Positions 13,632 through 21,571 of a stretch of 21,571 nucleotides of DNA are shown here, in pieces; within the stretch, counting starts at the first letter, position 1; the number at the start of each line of letters is the position of its first letter. A model generated the notes under the pieces. That model was not told where the DNA came from and ran no database searches. It saw only the letters and a list, made by a program, of their open reading frames with translations. The position numbers were made by a program, and so were the translations under genes. The stretch spans positions 1-21,571 of the forward strand of contig UQBO01000020.1 of assembly GCA_900539225.1 (NCBI GenBank), written 5' to 3'. The stretch comes from an uncultured Eubacteriales bacterium. GTDB lineage: Bacteria; Bacillota; Clostridia; Tissierellales; Peptoniphilaceae.

Positions 13632-16600
13632 ATGAAACGCAAAACTATTTCACTAATTTTATGCTTATGCATGATTTTTAGCCTATTTGGAGGCTATACA
13701 ACTGTATTTGCAAGTGAAGAGAGGGGAGAGTACATAGTCTATGTAGACATAGAAAAACAATCTCCTGGCTATGAAGAGGCTTATTTAAACAAGGATTACG
13801 GCAAGGCTATAAGCCTAGCGGACGAGGCTTTGGACTACTATGAAAGTGAGTTCAAGTCGATGTTTGCTGACATTGAGGTGATATCTAGGGTAGAACTTCT
13901 AGTTCCATCTCTTTGCGTAAGACTTAACAAGAGTAATCTTGATGCGATAAAGGCGCTTGACTATGTCAAGGAGGTCTTCAATAACGACATCATTTATGAG
14001 CCTGATGTTGTTCGCTCTGACATGAGGGTCTTCAAGGACCAATCTCTCATGACTGACTCGATCAAGATGGTTAACTCTAACGAGCTTATCGGCAATGATG
14101 AAGAGCTTCAAAAGAAGTACAACGGCGCTGGCTCTGTACTTGCTATCATCGATAGTAACATGGATCCAAGCCATGAGGCTTTTTACTTGACACTTGGCGG
14201 TAAAGCTAGACTTAGAAAGCCTGATATTAATAACTTTCTAAATGGTGGCAAATTAAGTCTTAAGGACAATACTCAAGATCAAAAGCTTTATGAAGATGTT
14301 TATAGAAGTGAAAAGATTCCGTTCGGCTGGAATTACAATACTAACAGCAAGGATTTAAATCCTGAAAAGGAACTAGCTGCTCACGGCCAACACGTTAGTG
14401 GTACTGTAGCTGGTAATGCTGTTCAAATAGATGGCAAGACTTGGAGAGGTGTTGCTCCTGAAGCTCAGCTACTTATGATGAACGTTATGAGGCAAGGTTC
14501 AACATCTTCAAATATCTACATCAGAGCTATGCAAGACGCGATAGTTATGGGGGCTGACGCGGTTAACATGAGTTTAGGCTCTACTAAGGGTCTCCCTGGT
14601 CAAGCTGATGGACTTGTTGGCAAGGCTATAAACAACGGTTATGCAGCTGATACTAACTTTGTTATAGCTGCTGGTAACGAAGGCCAATACCAAGGCGAGT
14701 TAAATATTGATAACCCAGACTTTGGTACTATGGCGGCTCCTGGTATTGCGACTAACGCAATAACTGTAGCATCGCTTGAAAATAAAACTATGTATGTACC
14801 ACTTATTACTTATAATGGCAATAAATACATCTTCCAAACTGGCGGAGAGATCAGATTTAAAAAGGGCGACTACTACTTAGTTGACTGTGGCAATGGTGTT
14901 ATTAAAGCTGAAGATAATATTGATGATTTTAAAGGCAAGGACCTTGAAGGCAAGGTAGCCCTTATCAAGAGGGGAGGAAATACTTTTAGTGAAAAGGTTC
15001 TAAACGCTCAAAATGCTGGTGCTATAGGCGCAATTATTTATAATAATGTTGAGGGCGAGCTTTACATGAGTGTTAGCGGTAACAAAATCCCTGCTATAGC
15101 CATAACTTTGGGGGCTGCAGAAAATATAAAGAAGGATTTATCTAAGCCTGTGTCTATAGATATGAGACCTCAAGAGGCTGATAACCCACAATTTGGAGAA
15201 TTAAGTTCATTTACTAACTGGGGTCTATCGGCTGGTGGCTACATGAAGCCGGACATCACTGCTCCTGGTGGACACATCTACTCAACTCAAACTATGGGCA
15301 ACACATTTGGCGATATGAGCGGTACTTCTATGGCTACGCCTCACGTTACAGGCGCTATAGGGGTTATACGCGCCCGTCTAAATGAGATGCTTTTTGCAGG
15401 CGAAACTCATAAGGCGGCTTTAACTAAGACTATACTTATGAACTCTGCTGTTCCTCATGTAGATCCAAAAACTGGTCAAACTACTTCACCTCGTCGTCAA
15501 GGCGCTGGTGTTATGAATCTTACAAAGGCATCGAAGCTTGATTTTACTGCTGTTGATAGAGATACTAAGATTGCTTCGAAATTTGTAGGCAATGTTGATA
15601 ACGAAATTACATTAAATTTAACTATACACAACTATTCATCTGAGCCAAAGACATTAACACCATCGGTTCAAGCGACTATCGAAGCACGCGATGGCAAGAA
15701 GTTATTACTAAGACCTGATGAACTATTCTCAAAGTCTTATGAAGACAAGAAAGTTACTGTACCAGCGCAAACTAGCGTTGAATACGACATAACTTTCCCA
15801 ATCGAGCACCTAGAAAAGGTAGAAGCGTTCACAAACGGCGCTTTCGTTGAAGGTTTCCTTCACTTAAGAGATGAAAATGGCATGGAAATTTCTTTCCCAT
15901 TCGTTTCATTTAAGGGTAGCTATGACAATATTCCTTCGATTGAAAAACCACTATATGACTTCGATTTCGAGACTGAAAAGCCAATGTACTGGAACCTTAA
16001 GACTAGGAACCATGACTGGTTTAAGTACTCGACTCACATAGAAACTAATTACGGAACATATAAAGATGATAAGGGCAAAACATTTAATAATGTTATAATT
16101 GCTGGTCTTAAGAACTTTGATGAAATTGATGCAAAGAAAAATACAGCTGATGAACCAAAACCTATATTTACTCCTATAGTTATTTCACCAAACGCTGATA
16201 ACTACCAAGACGTACTAAGCATTCAAATGGTTATGACTAGAACTGCTAATGTTAAGGCAAGTATCATTGATAAAGAAGGCAAGTCAGAAGACTTTAACAT
16301 TGGTCTTAAATACACTAACATATCGACTGACCCAGATAATGACAAGAACAGAGACACATACATTGGCTACACAGCTCCTGGCGCTGTTCCTCTAAAGGAC
16401 TTTGCTGATGGTGACTACACTCTAAGGCTTACTGCAGCTGCTATCAAGGCGCCTAAGGAAAGCTATCCAGAAACATATAGAGAGATAAAATTCACTATAG
16501 ACACAGTGGCTCCACAATTTGAAAACAGTTTTTATGATGAAAAGACTAGAGCATTAACATTTGATATAAAAGAGGAAGGATCTGGCCTTGATGAATTCAA

Positions 16601-19600
16601 AATTGAAGACGAAAGTGGCAAGGCTATTGACTTTACTAGAGAAAGAAATAAAGTTAAGCTAGTAGTTCCTGAAGGAAAAGAACTTTCTGATATCAATATC
16701 ATAGCTATGGACTTTGGCCACAACATAAACGAAGTAACAGCTGAGATGCTTGTATTTAAGGACATGTTTGGTTCACTAGAAGTTGAAGTAAAACAAGCAG
16801 GCACTGAAGCTCTTAATCTTGAATATAAAGTTTACACTGAGGACGGAAAAGAGCTTAAGAACCACGAACATCTTAAATTTGGCAAGTACAAACTTGTCGT
16901 TACAAACTATTCTAACAAATTCGAATTAAAGGGCGAAAGTGAAATTCCATTCGAAATATCACAAGGCAATAAAAATTACAAGATAACTCTTGAATTTACT
17001 GAAATACCTACTGGCAGAATCACTATCAAAGTGGCATCAAAGGACAATCTTGAGTGGGCTGACTTTGATATATTTGCAAAGAACGTTAAAAATAATAAGG
17101 TATTTAAATTTATTCAAGACGAAGGTATATATGACAAGTACTTCGATGCTGACCTTCCATACGGCGACTACAATTTCTACGCAGAATTTAAAAATGGCAA
17201 GGAAGGCTACACTATAACATTCGGTGACGATATGCCGTTCACTGTAAATAGCTCAACAAACTACTCAACTGTAACTGCAAATATCAAGAGAAGCGGTTTC
17301 TACAAGGTAAACGTTACTACTGAGGGAGCTGAGGGAGTTAACTACCTTGCAAGAGACAGTAAAAATGGAAGCATAGTTGGTCTTGATGAACTTGCTGAAG
17401 GCACTTGGATGATATTCCCTGAAAAGATGCCAGAAGGCATGTTCATGGAAAAACCATACGAGTACGTTACTCTATCACAAGAAAAACCAGTTGCAGATCT
17501 TACATTTAAATTTGAAGAGATAGCTGGAAAGAAATTTACATTTACTATAAAAGATAATTATGAGGACGCAAGCTACTACCTATGCGACTTCTACGCTTGG
17601 ATTGGTAGAGAAGGAAAAGTCCTTGATTACACTCCTAATATGGAGCTAGAACCAGGCACTTACTATGTTGAGGCAGTTGCTAATAGAGAAAGATTTGGCG
17701 AAACAACTCTTACTATTGATGAGCAAAGCTATGAGCAAACATCTAGAACATTTAAGTCAAGTACAGAAGCGGTTGAACTTGAGTTTAAGTGGACTAAGTA
17801 CTCTGATACTGACAAGATGAGTGAAGGCGCAATCTTTGTTAATGACGACAATCTTCCTGCAGACTTGAAGAAAAATTCATATGAATATGTATTAACAGGA
17901 ACAAAGGGCGAGCCTATAAAGAAGACTTTTATTAAGACAGGCTTCAGCACTTGGTTTGTTAATCTACCATATGACTACTACCAAGCAGAAGTAAAGGGCC
18001 TTCCTGAAGGCTACACTGTAGATACTAAGGAATTTGTAGTTAATAGCAATGAATACCAAGTTGAATTTGTTATAGAGCCTGAAAAGAAGGAAGAAACTCT
18101 TTCGGTAGACGTTAAATTCACTAAGGACGGAGCAGCACTTGATAATGTCAAGTTCAAGCTTGATGACAAAGAATTTACAAGCGGAACTATAGAAGTAGCA
18201 CCTGGCGAATATGATGTAGAAATACTTGAACCAGAAGGACTTGTTCCAACAGAAGAGTTTAAAACTATAAATATTACTAAAGATACAAAGAATTTACGTA
18301 TTGAACTTGAAGAATATAAAGAGCCACCAGCTCCAGAAGGAGAAGGAACTCTTAAGTTTGAAGTTTGGGAATCAGACGGAAATAATGAAAAACAAATAAA
18401 TAATTTCATGATGGCAAATGCTAATAATGAGTTCTTATATAATAATGAAGAAAAATCTCTTCCATATGGTGAGTATACTGTTAAACTTTCATCAACATGG
18501 AACATGGGTGGACTATATGATGAAGCAAAATCAAAAATAAAAGAAACAGTTACACTTGATGAAACACATAAGAATGTTGTAGTTAAGTTTATACTAGTTA
18601 AGAAAGGTTCTACACCTACACCTGATCCAGACCCAGATCCAACACCAGAAGGCAAGGGAAATATCACTTATAAAGTATACGAGTTTAGTGACACTGGTGA
18701 AAGAGAAGTAAAAGATTATGCTAACATCGACGGAAAATTTGAATTAGCTGGCAGAGCTGTAACAGTTGATTATGGTAAACATACTGTTGAATTAAATAAT
18801 AATTATTGGAATATGTATGGCACATATGATGAAAGCAAATCCATAATTAAGAAAACTGTTACAGTTGACGCAAATAATCCAAACGTTACAGTTAAGCTAT
18901 ACAAAGTATTAAAAGGAACAAAAGCTAATCCACCAAAAGATGATGAGACAACACCAACACCAGATCCTAAGCCACAAGAGCCTACAAAGGGCAAAGCGAG
19001 TTGGGACATCAATTACACTGGCAGCAGAACTGGACTTAATTTCTTTGAACAAGTTAAGCTATTTAAAGTTGTAGACGGTAAGGACGAAGAAGTTAAACTA
19101 AGCTTTGACCAAGAATATAAGCACGGAGAAATAGAGCTTGAATTTGGTAAGTACGCTTATGTATTAAATGATATAGGAGATTATCTAAAGGTAAATGTTA
19201 AAAACAAAAGAATAGAATTTAGTCTTGACAAGGCTAATCCGACATTTAAGGCAGTCTTTGAAATAGAAGACAGAAAAGAAGTTCAAATAGTTGAAGTAAG
19301 AATACCAAAGGATGCTAATGAAAGTCTTGATGACTACACAATCAAAGTCTTTGACATGAAAGGCAATGAAGTAGAAGGCGTTAAGATGAATGATAAGGGC
19401 TTTGAATTCCCTGCTACATCAGGCGTAGACTATGAACTTAGACTTGAAGGAACTAAATATGCTTACTATCCAAACATAATAAACGCATATCCAAGCCAAA
19501 CATTCTCTAAATACATCAACATAGTTTCACCATTAATCTTAAAAGTAAATTCACTTGCAGGAGATGCACCAGTTGAGGCTGATTATGCAGTTTATGCAAA

Positions 19601-21571
19601 GAATGTCAATGGAGTAACTTATGTAACTGACCTTAAGAAAGTACCATACATTGGCAATGGTAATCAATTGTACCAAGTTAAATTCTTAGGCTGTGAACAA
19701 GGCTATAAACTTGATGATGACGAAATAAAAGAGTTTACAGTAACAGAATTTTCTAGACAAGAGTTAACATTTAATTTTAAACTCGACAAAGATGTTGCAA
19801 TTGTCAATAAAGAAGAGCTAAAAGCTTTAGTTTCAGAATATGACAATATCAAGAAGACAGATGCTTACAAGGGCGCTGATGCGGATAAGAGAAAAGCATA
19901 CGATGATGCGATAGGCGAAGCAAAGATGGAGCTTGTAAAAGCACTTACAAGCCAAGACGCTATCGATGCTTTAGTTAAAAAAGTTAAAGATGCACGTGAC
20001 GCCATCATCGGATCTATGGAAAATCTTAAAAAACAAGAGCTTAAGAAACTTCTTGATGATGAGACAAATGTAAAAGCAAAAGACACATACATCTTCGATA
20101 TTCCTGAAGACAAAAAAGCTTATGACGATGCTATAGAGAGTGGTAATAAGGTTTACGCTGATGCAAATGCTACAGAAGAAGCCATTGACAAGTCTATAGC
20201 GGATATAAAGGCAGCTCTTAATAAGCTTGATGGCTTTGACGAAGCTGACAAGACTGAGCTTAAGAAGCTATTAGACGATTACAATAAAGTAAGTAAATCC
20301 GATGAGTATTGGAATTCTACTGAAAAAGAAAGAGAGGCTTATCAAACAGCCATCATCGAAGGAACTAACATATACAATAAGAAAGAAGCGACTCAAGAAG
20401 AAGTAAAAGCGGCTATAAAAGCTATAGAAGACGCAATTAAGGGCTTGAGTGGCTATGCTACACCAACTGAAAAGACTGAGCCAGTTAAACTTGACGATGC
20501 TTATGTAAATGATAAATACGTTAGAGGTACAGGTATCAAGGGAGCCTATGTTTACTACAAGATTGTAAAGAAAGGCCAAAATGCTGATGACGCAGCTATT
20601 AGAAATGGCATGCTTATAAATGATAAAGACGGTAAATTCTCTATAAGCGTTGGACAAATTCAAGATGGAGACAAAGTTATCGTTTATCAACAAGAAGTAA
20701 ATAAACTTATGAGTGACGGCGTTATCGTTAAGATTCTTCCACTTGATAAATCAGAATTAATTGAATTAATCAATAAAGCTGAAGAAATCAAGGATACAGA
20801 TCAATATAAATATGCTCCAGTAGATAAACAAAAAGACTTAGACGATGAACTAGCTAAGGCTATAAAAGTAAAAGATGACGAAAACTCATCTATGGAAGAC
20901 ATTGAAAAGACTATAGTTAACCTAAAATCAGCTATTGCTGCGATAGAAAATTACGAAATAATCAGACATGAAGTCACATTCTATCCAAACAACGAAACAG
21001 ATTCTTGGACAGTTAAGATTATAGATGGTGAAAAGGTAAATAGACCAGATGACCCAGTTAGAAAAGGATATATCTTCAAAGGCTGGTATGCAGACGAAGA
21101 ATTTACTCGTGAATTTAATTTCGATGAGCCAATAGAGGATAATACAAACGTTTACGCAAAATGGGAAGAAATTCTTGAATACAAAATCACTTTTGATCCT
21201 AATAATGGCGAAGCTATTTGGACTGAAAAGGTACGTGAAGGCGAAAAAGTTAAGGAGCCAGCAAAACCTACTAAGACAAACCACACATTTATCGCATGGC
21301 AATTTGATGGCGAAAACTATGATTTCAACACAAGTGTTACTGAAAACATCAAGCTAATAGCTGCATGGAAAGAAAATGTAGTTGAACCACAACCACAACC
21401 ACAACCAAATCCAGAGCCATATGAACCATACGAACCATATGAGCCATATAGACCAGAACCAAAACCATCTGAACCATCTAAACCGGTTGAACCAAGTAAA
21501 CCTATTAACAATAATGAAGATGAAAAGCCAGTTGAAACAAAGAAGGATTTAGGTATTATTACTGAATATCC
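13632..21571 (+). CDS. Giant secreted subtilisin-family (S8) surface protease, 3' end beyond window
   Basis: The frame is open from ATG 13632 (GGGGGAGG at 13619-13626) to the window end, at least 2646 codons. Residues 1-28 are a signal peptide ending TTVFA-S, followed by an I9-like propeptide. The catalytic triad is intact: D174 in AIIDSNMD, H251 in HGQHVSGT, S566 in MSGTSMATPH, with oxyanion N349 in AAGNEG. A PA domain (about residues 397-510, VALIKRGGNTFSEKV) is inserted before the Ser, as in lactocepins and C5a peptidases. Fn3-like and beta-sandwich domains follow (650-1000), then many small beta repeats, two tandem about-105-residue repeats (18345-18650, 18657-18989) with Pro/Asp linkers, FIVAR-type helical modules (about 19800-20455 and 20750-20955), two InlB/Flg_new repeats (20968-21168, 21177-21377) and an EPY/PQ-rich region. 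The wall anchor, if any, lies beyond the window. Likely host-protein or matrix degrading, by family only. Confidence 0.93.
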   Translation, partial: MKRKTISLILCLCMIFSLFGGYTTVFASEERGEYIVYVDIEKQSPGYEEAYLNKDYGKAISLADEALDYYESEFKSMFADIEVISRVELLVPSLCVRLNKSNLDAIKALDYVKEVFNNDIIYEPDVVRSDMRVFKDQSLMTDSIKMVNSNELIGNDEELQKKYNGAGSVLAIIDSNMDPSHEAFYLTLGGKARLRKPDINNFLNGGKLSLKDNTQDQKLYEDVYRSEKIPFGWNYNTNSKDLNPEKELAAHGQHVSGTVAGNAVQIDGKTWRGVAPEAQLLMMNVMRQGSTSSNIYIRAMQDAIVMGADAVNMSLGSTKGLPGQADGLVGKAINNGYAADTNFVIAAGNEGQYQGELNIDNPDFGTMAAPGIATNAITVASLENKTMYVPLITYNGNKYIFQTGGEIRFKKGDYYLVDCGNGVIKAEDNIDDFKGKDLEGKVALIKRGGNTFSEKVLNAQNAGAIGAIIYNNVEGELYMSVSGNKIPAIAITLGAAENIKKDLSKPVSIDMRPQEADNPQFGELSSFTNWGLSAGGYMKPDITAPGGHIYSTQTMGNTFGDMSGTSMATPHVTGAIGVIRARLNEMLFAGETHKAALTKTILMNSAVPHVDPKTGQTTSPRRQGAGVMNLTKASKLDFTAVDRDTKIASKFVGNVDNEITLNLTIHNYSSEPKTLTPSVQATIEARDGKKLLLRPDELFSKSYEDKKVTVPAQTSVEYDITFPIEHLEKVEAFTNGAFVEGFLHLRDENGMEISFPFVSFKGSYDNIPSIEKPLYDFDFETEKPMYWNLKTRNHDWFKYSTHIETNYGTYKDDKGKTFNNVIIAGLKNFDEIDAKKNTADEPKPIFTPIVISPNADNYQDVLSIQMVMTRTANVKASIIDKEGKSEDFNIGLKYTNISTDPDNDKNRDTYIGYTAPGAVPLKDFADGDYTLRLTAAAIKAPKESYPETYREIKFTIDTVAPQFENSFYDEKTRALTFDIKEEGSGLDEFKIEDESGKAIDFTRERNKVKLVVPEGKELSDINIIAMDFGHNINEVTAEMLVFKDMFGSLEVEVKQAGTEALNLEYKVYTEDGKELKNHEHLKFGKYKLVVTNYSNKFELKGESEIPFEISQGNKNYKITLEFTEIPTGRITIKVASKDNLEWADFDIFAKNVKNNKVFKFIQDEGIYDKYFDADLPYGDYNFYAEFKNGKEGYTITFGDDMPFTVNSSTNYSTVTANIKRSGFYKVNVTTEGAEGVNYLARDSKNGSIVGLDELAEGTWMIFPEKMPEGMFMEKPYEYVTLSQEKPVADLTFKFEEIAGKKFTFTIKDNYEDASYYLCDFYAWIGREGKVLDYTPNMELEPGTYYVEAVANRERFGETTLTIDEQSYEQTSRTFKSSTEAVELEFKWTKYSDTDKMSEGAIFVNDDNLPADLKKNSYEYVLTGTKGEPIKKTFIKTGFSTWFVNLPYDYYQAEVKGLPEGYTVDTKEFVVNSNEYQVEFVIEPEKKEETLSVDVKFTKDGAALDNVKFKLDDKEFTSGTIEVAPGEYDVEILEPEGLVPTEEFKTINITKDTKNLRIELEEYKEPPAPEGEGTLKFEVWESDGNNEKQINNFMMANANNEFLYNNEEKSLPYGEYTVKLSSTWNMGGLYDEAKSKIKETVTLDETHKNVVVKFILVKKGSTPTPDPDPDPTPEGKGNITYKVYEFSDTGEREVKDYANIDGKFELAGRAVTVDYGKHTVELNNNYWNMYGTYDESKSIIKKTVTVDANNPNVTVKLYKVLKGTKANPPKDDETTPTPDPKPQEPTKGKASWDINYTGSRTGLNFFEQVKLFKVVDGKDEEVKLSFDQEYKHGEIELEFGKYAYVLNDIGDYLKVNVKNKRIEFSLDKANPTFKAVFEIEDRKEVQIVEVRIPKDANESLDDYTIKVFDMKGNEVEGVKMNDKGFEFPATSGVDYELRLEGTKYAYYPNIINAYPSQTFSKYINIVSPLILKVNSLAGDAPVEADYAVYAKNVNGVTYVTDLKKVPYIGNGNQLYQVKFLGCEQGYKLDDDEIKEFTVTEFSRQELTFNFKLDKDVAIVNKEELKALVSEYDNIKKTDAYKGADADKRKAYDDAIGEAKMELVKALTSQDAIDALVKKVKDARDAIIGSMENLKKQELKKLLDDETNVKAKDTYIFDIPEDKKAYDDAIESGNKVYADANATEEAIDKSIADIKAALNKLDGFDEADKTELKKLLDDYNKVSKSDEYWNSTEKEREAYQTAIIEGTNIYNKKEATQEEVKAAIKAIEDAIKGLSGYATPTEKTEPVKLDDAYVNDKYVRGTGIKGAYVYYKIVKKGQNADDAAIRNGMLINDKDGKFSISVGQIQDGDKVIVYQQEVNKLMSDGVIVKILPLDKSELIELINKAEEIKDTDQYKYAPVDKQKDLDDELAKAIKVKDDENSSMEDIEKTIVNLKSAIAAIENYEIIRHEVTFYPNNETDSWTVKIIDGEKVNRPDDPVRKGYIFKGWYADEEFTREFNFDEPIEDNTNVYAKWEEILEYKITFDPNNGEAIWTEKVREGEKVKEPAKPTKTNHTFIAWQFDGENYDFNTSVTENIKLIAAWKENVVEPQPQPQPNPEPYEPYEPYEPYRPEPKPSEPSKPVEPSKPINNNEDEKPVETKKDLGIITEY
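18345..18989 (+). repeat. Two tandem protein repeats in the subtilase, joined by Pro/Asp linkers
   Basis: Both units share an order of motifs: G.(L/I)..(E/K)V(W/Y)E, then YGE/YGK with TV.L, then W(N)M.G.YDE(A/S)KS.I(K)(E/K)TVT(L/V)D, then a strand V.VK(F/L). Each is followed by TPTPDPDP- or TPTPDPKP-type linker. A third more diverged unit may follow at 18990-19270. Nucleotide identity is lower than protein similarity, so the duplication is not recent. Confidence 0.6.
21381..21500 (+). repeat. Pro-rich microrepeats (PQ and EPY) in the subtilase
   Basis: CCACAA is repeated about three times (PQPQPQP), then GAACCATAT-like units encode EPY four times with synonymous changes, then EPS/KPS motifs. 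Such stretches commonly span the cell wall. The 6- and 9-bp repeats could change number by slippage without shifting the frame. Confidence 0.7.

Noticed and set aside
16990..17217. 75-codon + strand frame inside the subtilase gene
   Set aside because: It is out of frame with a coherent multi-domain protein and has no ribosome binding site.
18011..18667. 218-codon minus-strand open frame rich in Ser and Gly
   Set aside because: It is a shadow of the subtilase frame; Ser/Gly richness comes from the complementary strand of the Glu/Lys/Pro codons.

Overview
The window looks like chromosomal DNA of an AT-rich, Gram-positive anaerobe. The evidence is low-GC codon use, strong AGGAGG ribosome binding sites, an FMN-riboswitch-controlled RibU transporter, SLH-anchored surface proteins and a giant subtilisin-type surface protease. 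A Tissierellia/Peptoniphilaceae-type member of the Firmicutes fits best, but this is an inference and no rRNA or other marker gene is present. All recognised genes are on the + strand.

Layout. 1-999: the 3' part of an S51 (dipeptidase E-like) peptidase and a GNAT acetyltransferase. 1198-4860: a compact metabolic operon with a D-2-hydroxyacid (glycerate-type) dehydrogenase, a diverged glycerate-kinase-like region that runs without a stop codon into an NAD-type malic enzyme, and a small C39-like protein overlapping the malic enzyme stop codon. The malic enzyme also has its own ribosome binding site and a possible promoter inside the kinase-like region. 4863-5706: a consensus sigma-A promoter, an FMN riboswitch and ribU. 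5708-5925: a 124-bp inverted-repeat element and a terminator. 5934-12913: an exported-protein operon of two SLH-anchored proteins. The first has a beta-helix plus adhesin-type domains and is broken by a single in-frame TGA; its promoter carries a run of 11 G. 12914-13371: a second, larger inverted-repeat element with the same end sequence, the same 36-nt flank and another terminator. 13632 to the window end: one open frame of at least 2646 codons for a secreted subtilase with PA, Fn3-like, FIVAR and InlB-type repeat modules. It runs off the window.

How parts fit. The dehydrogenase, kinase-like region and malic enzyme all concern C3/C4 acids (hydroxypyruvate/glycerate, malate/pyruvate). The second half is a cell-surface locus. 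Its two transcription units share a TGTTACAA direct repeat with 11-bp period and are each preceded by the same repeat-plus-terminator module, which suggests common control and possibly repeat-mediated rearrangement. The features most deserving a second look are the phase-variation-like poly-G promoter, the TGA replacing a probable conserved Trp in the first SLH protein, the in-frame kinase/malic enzyme junction, and the shared 11-bp-period operator-like repeat.
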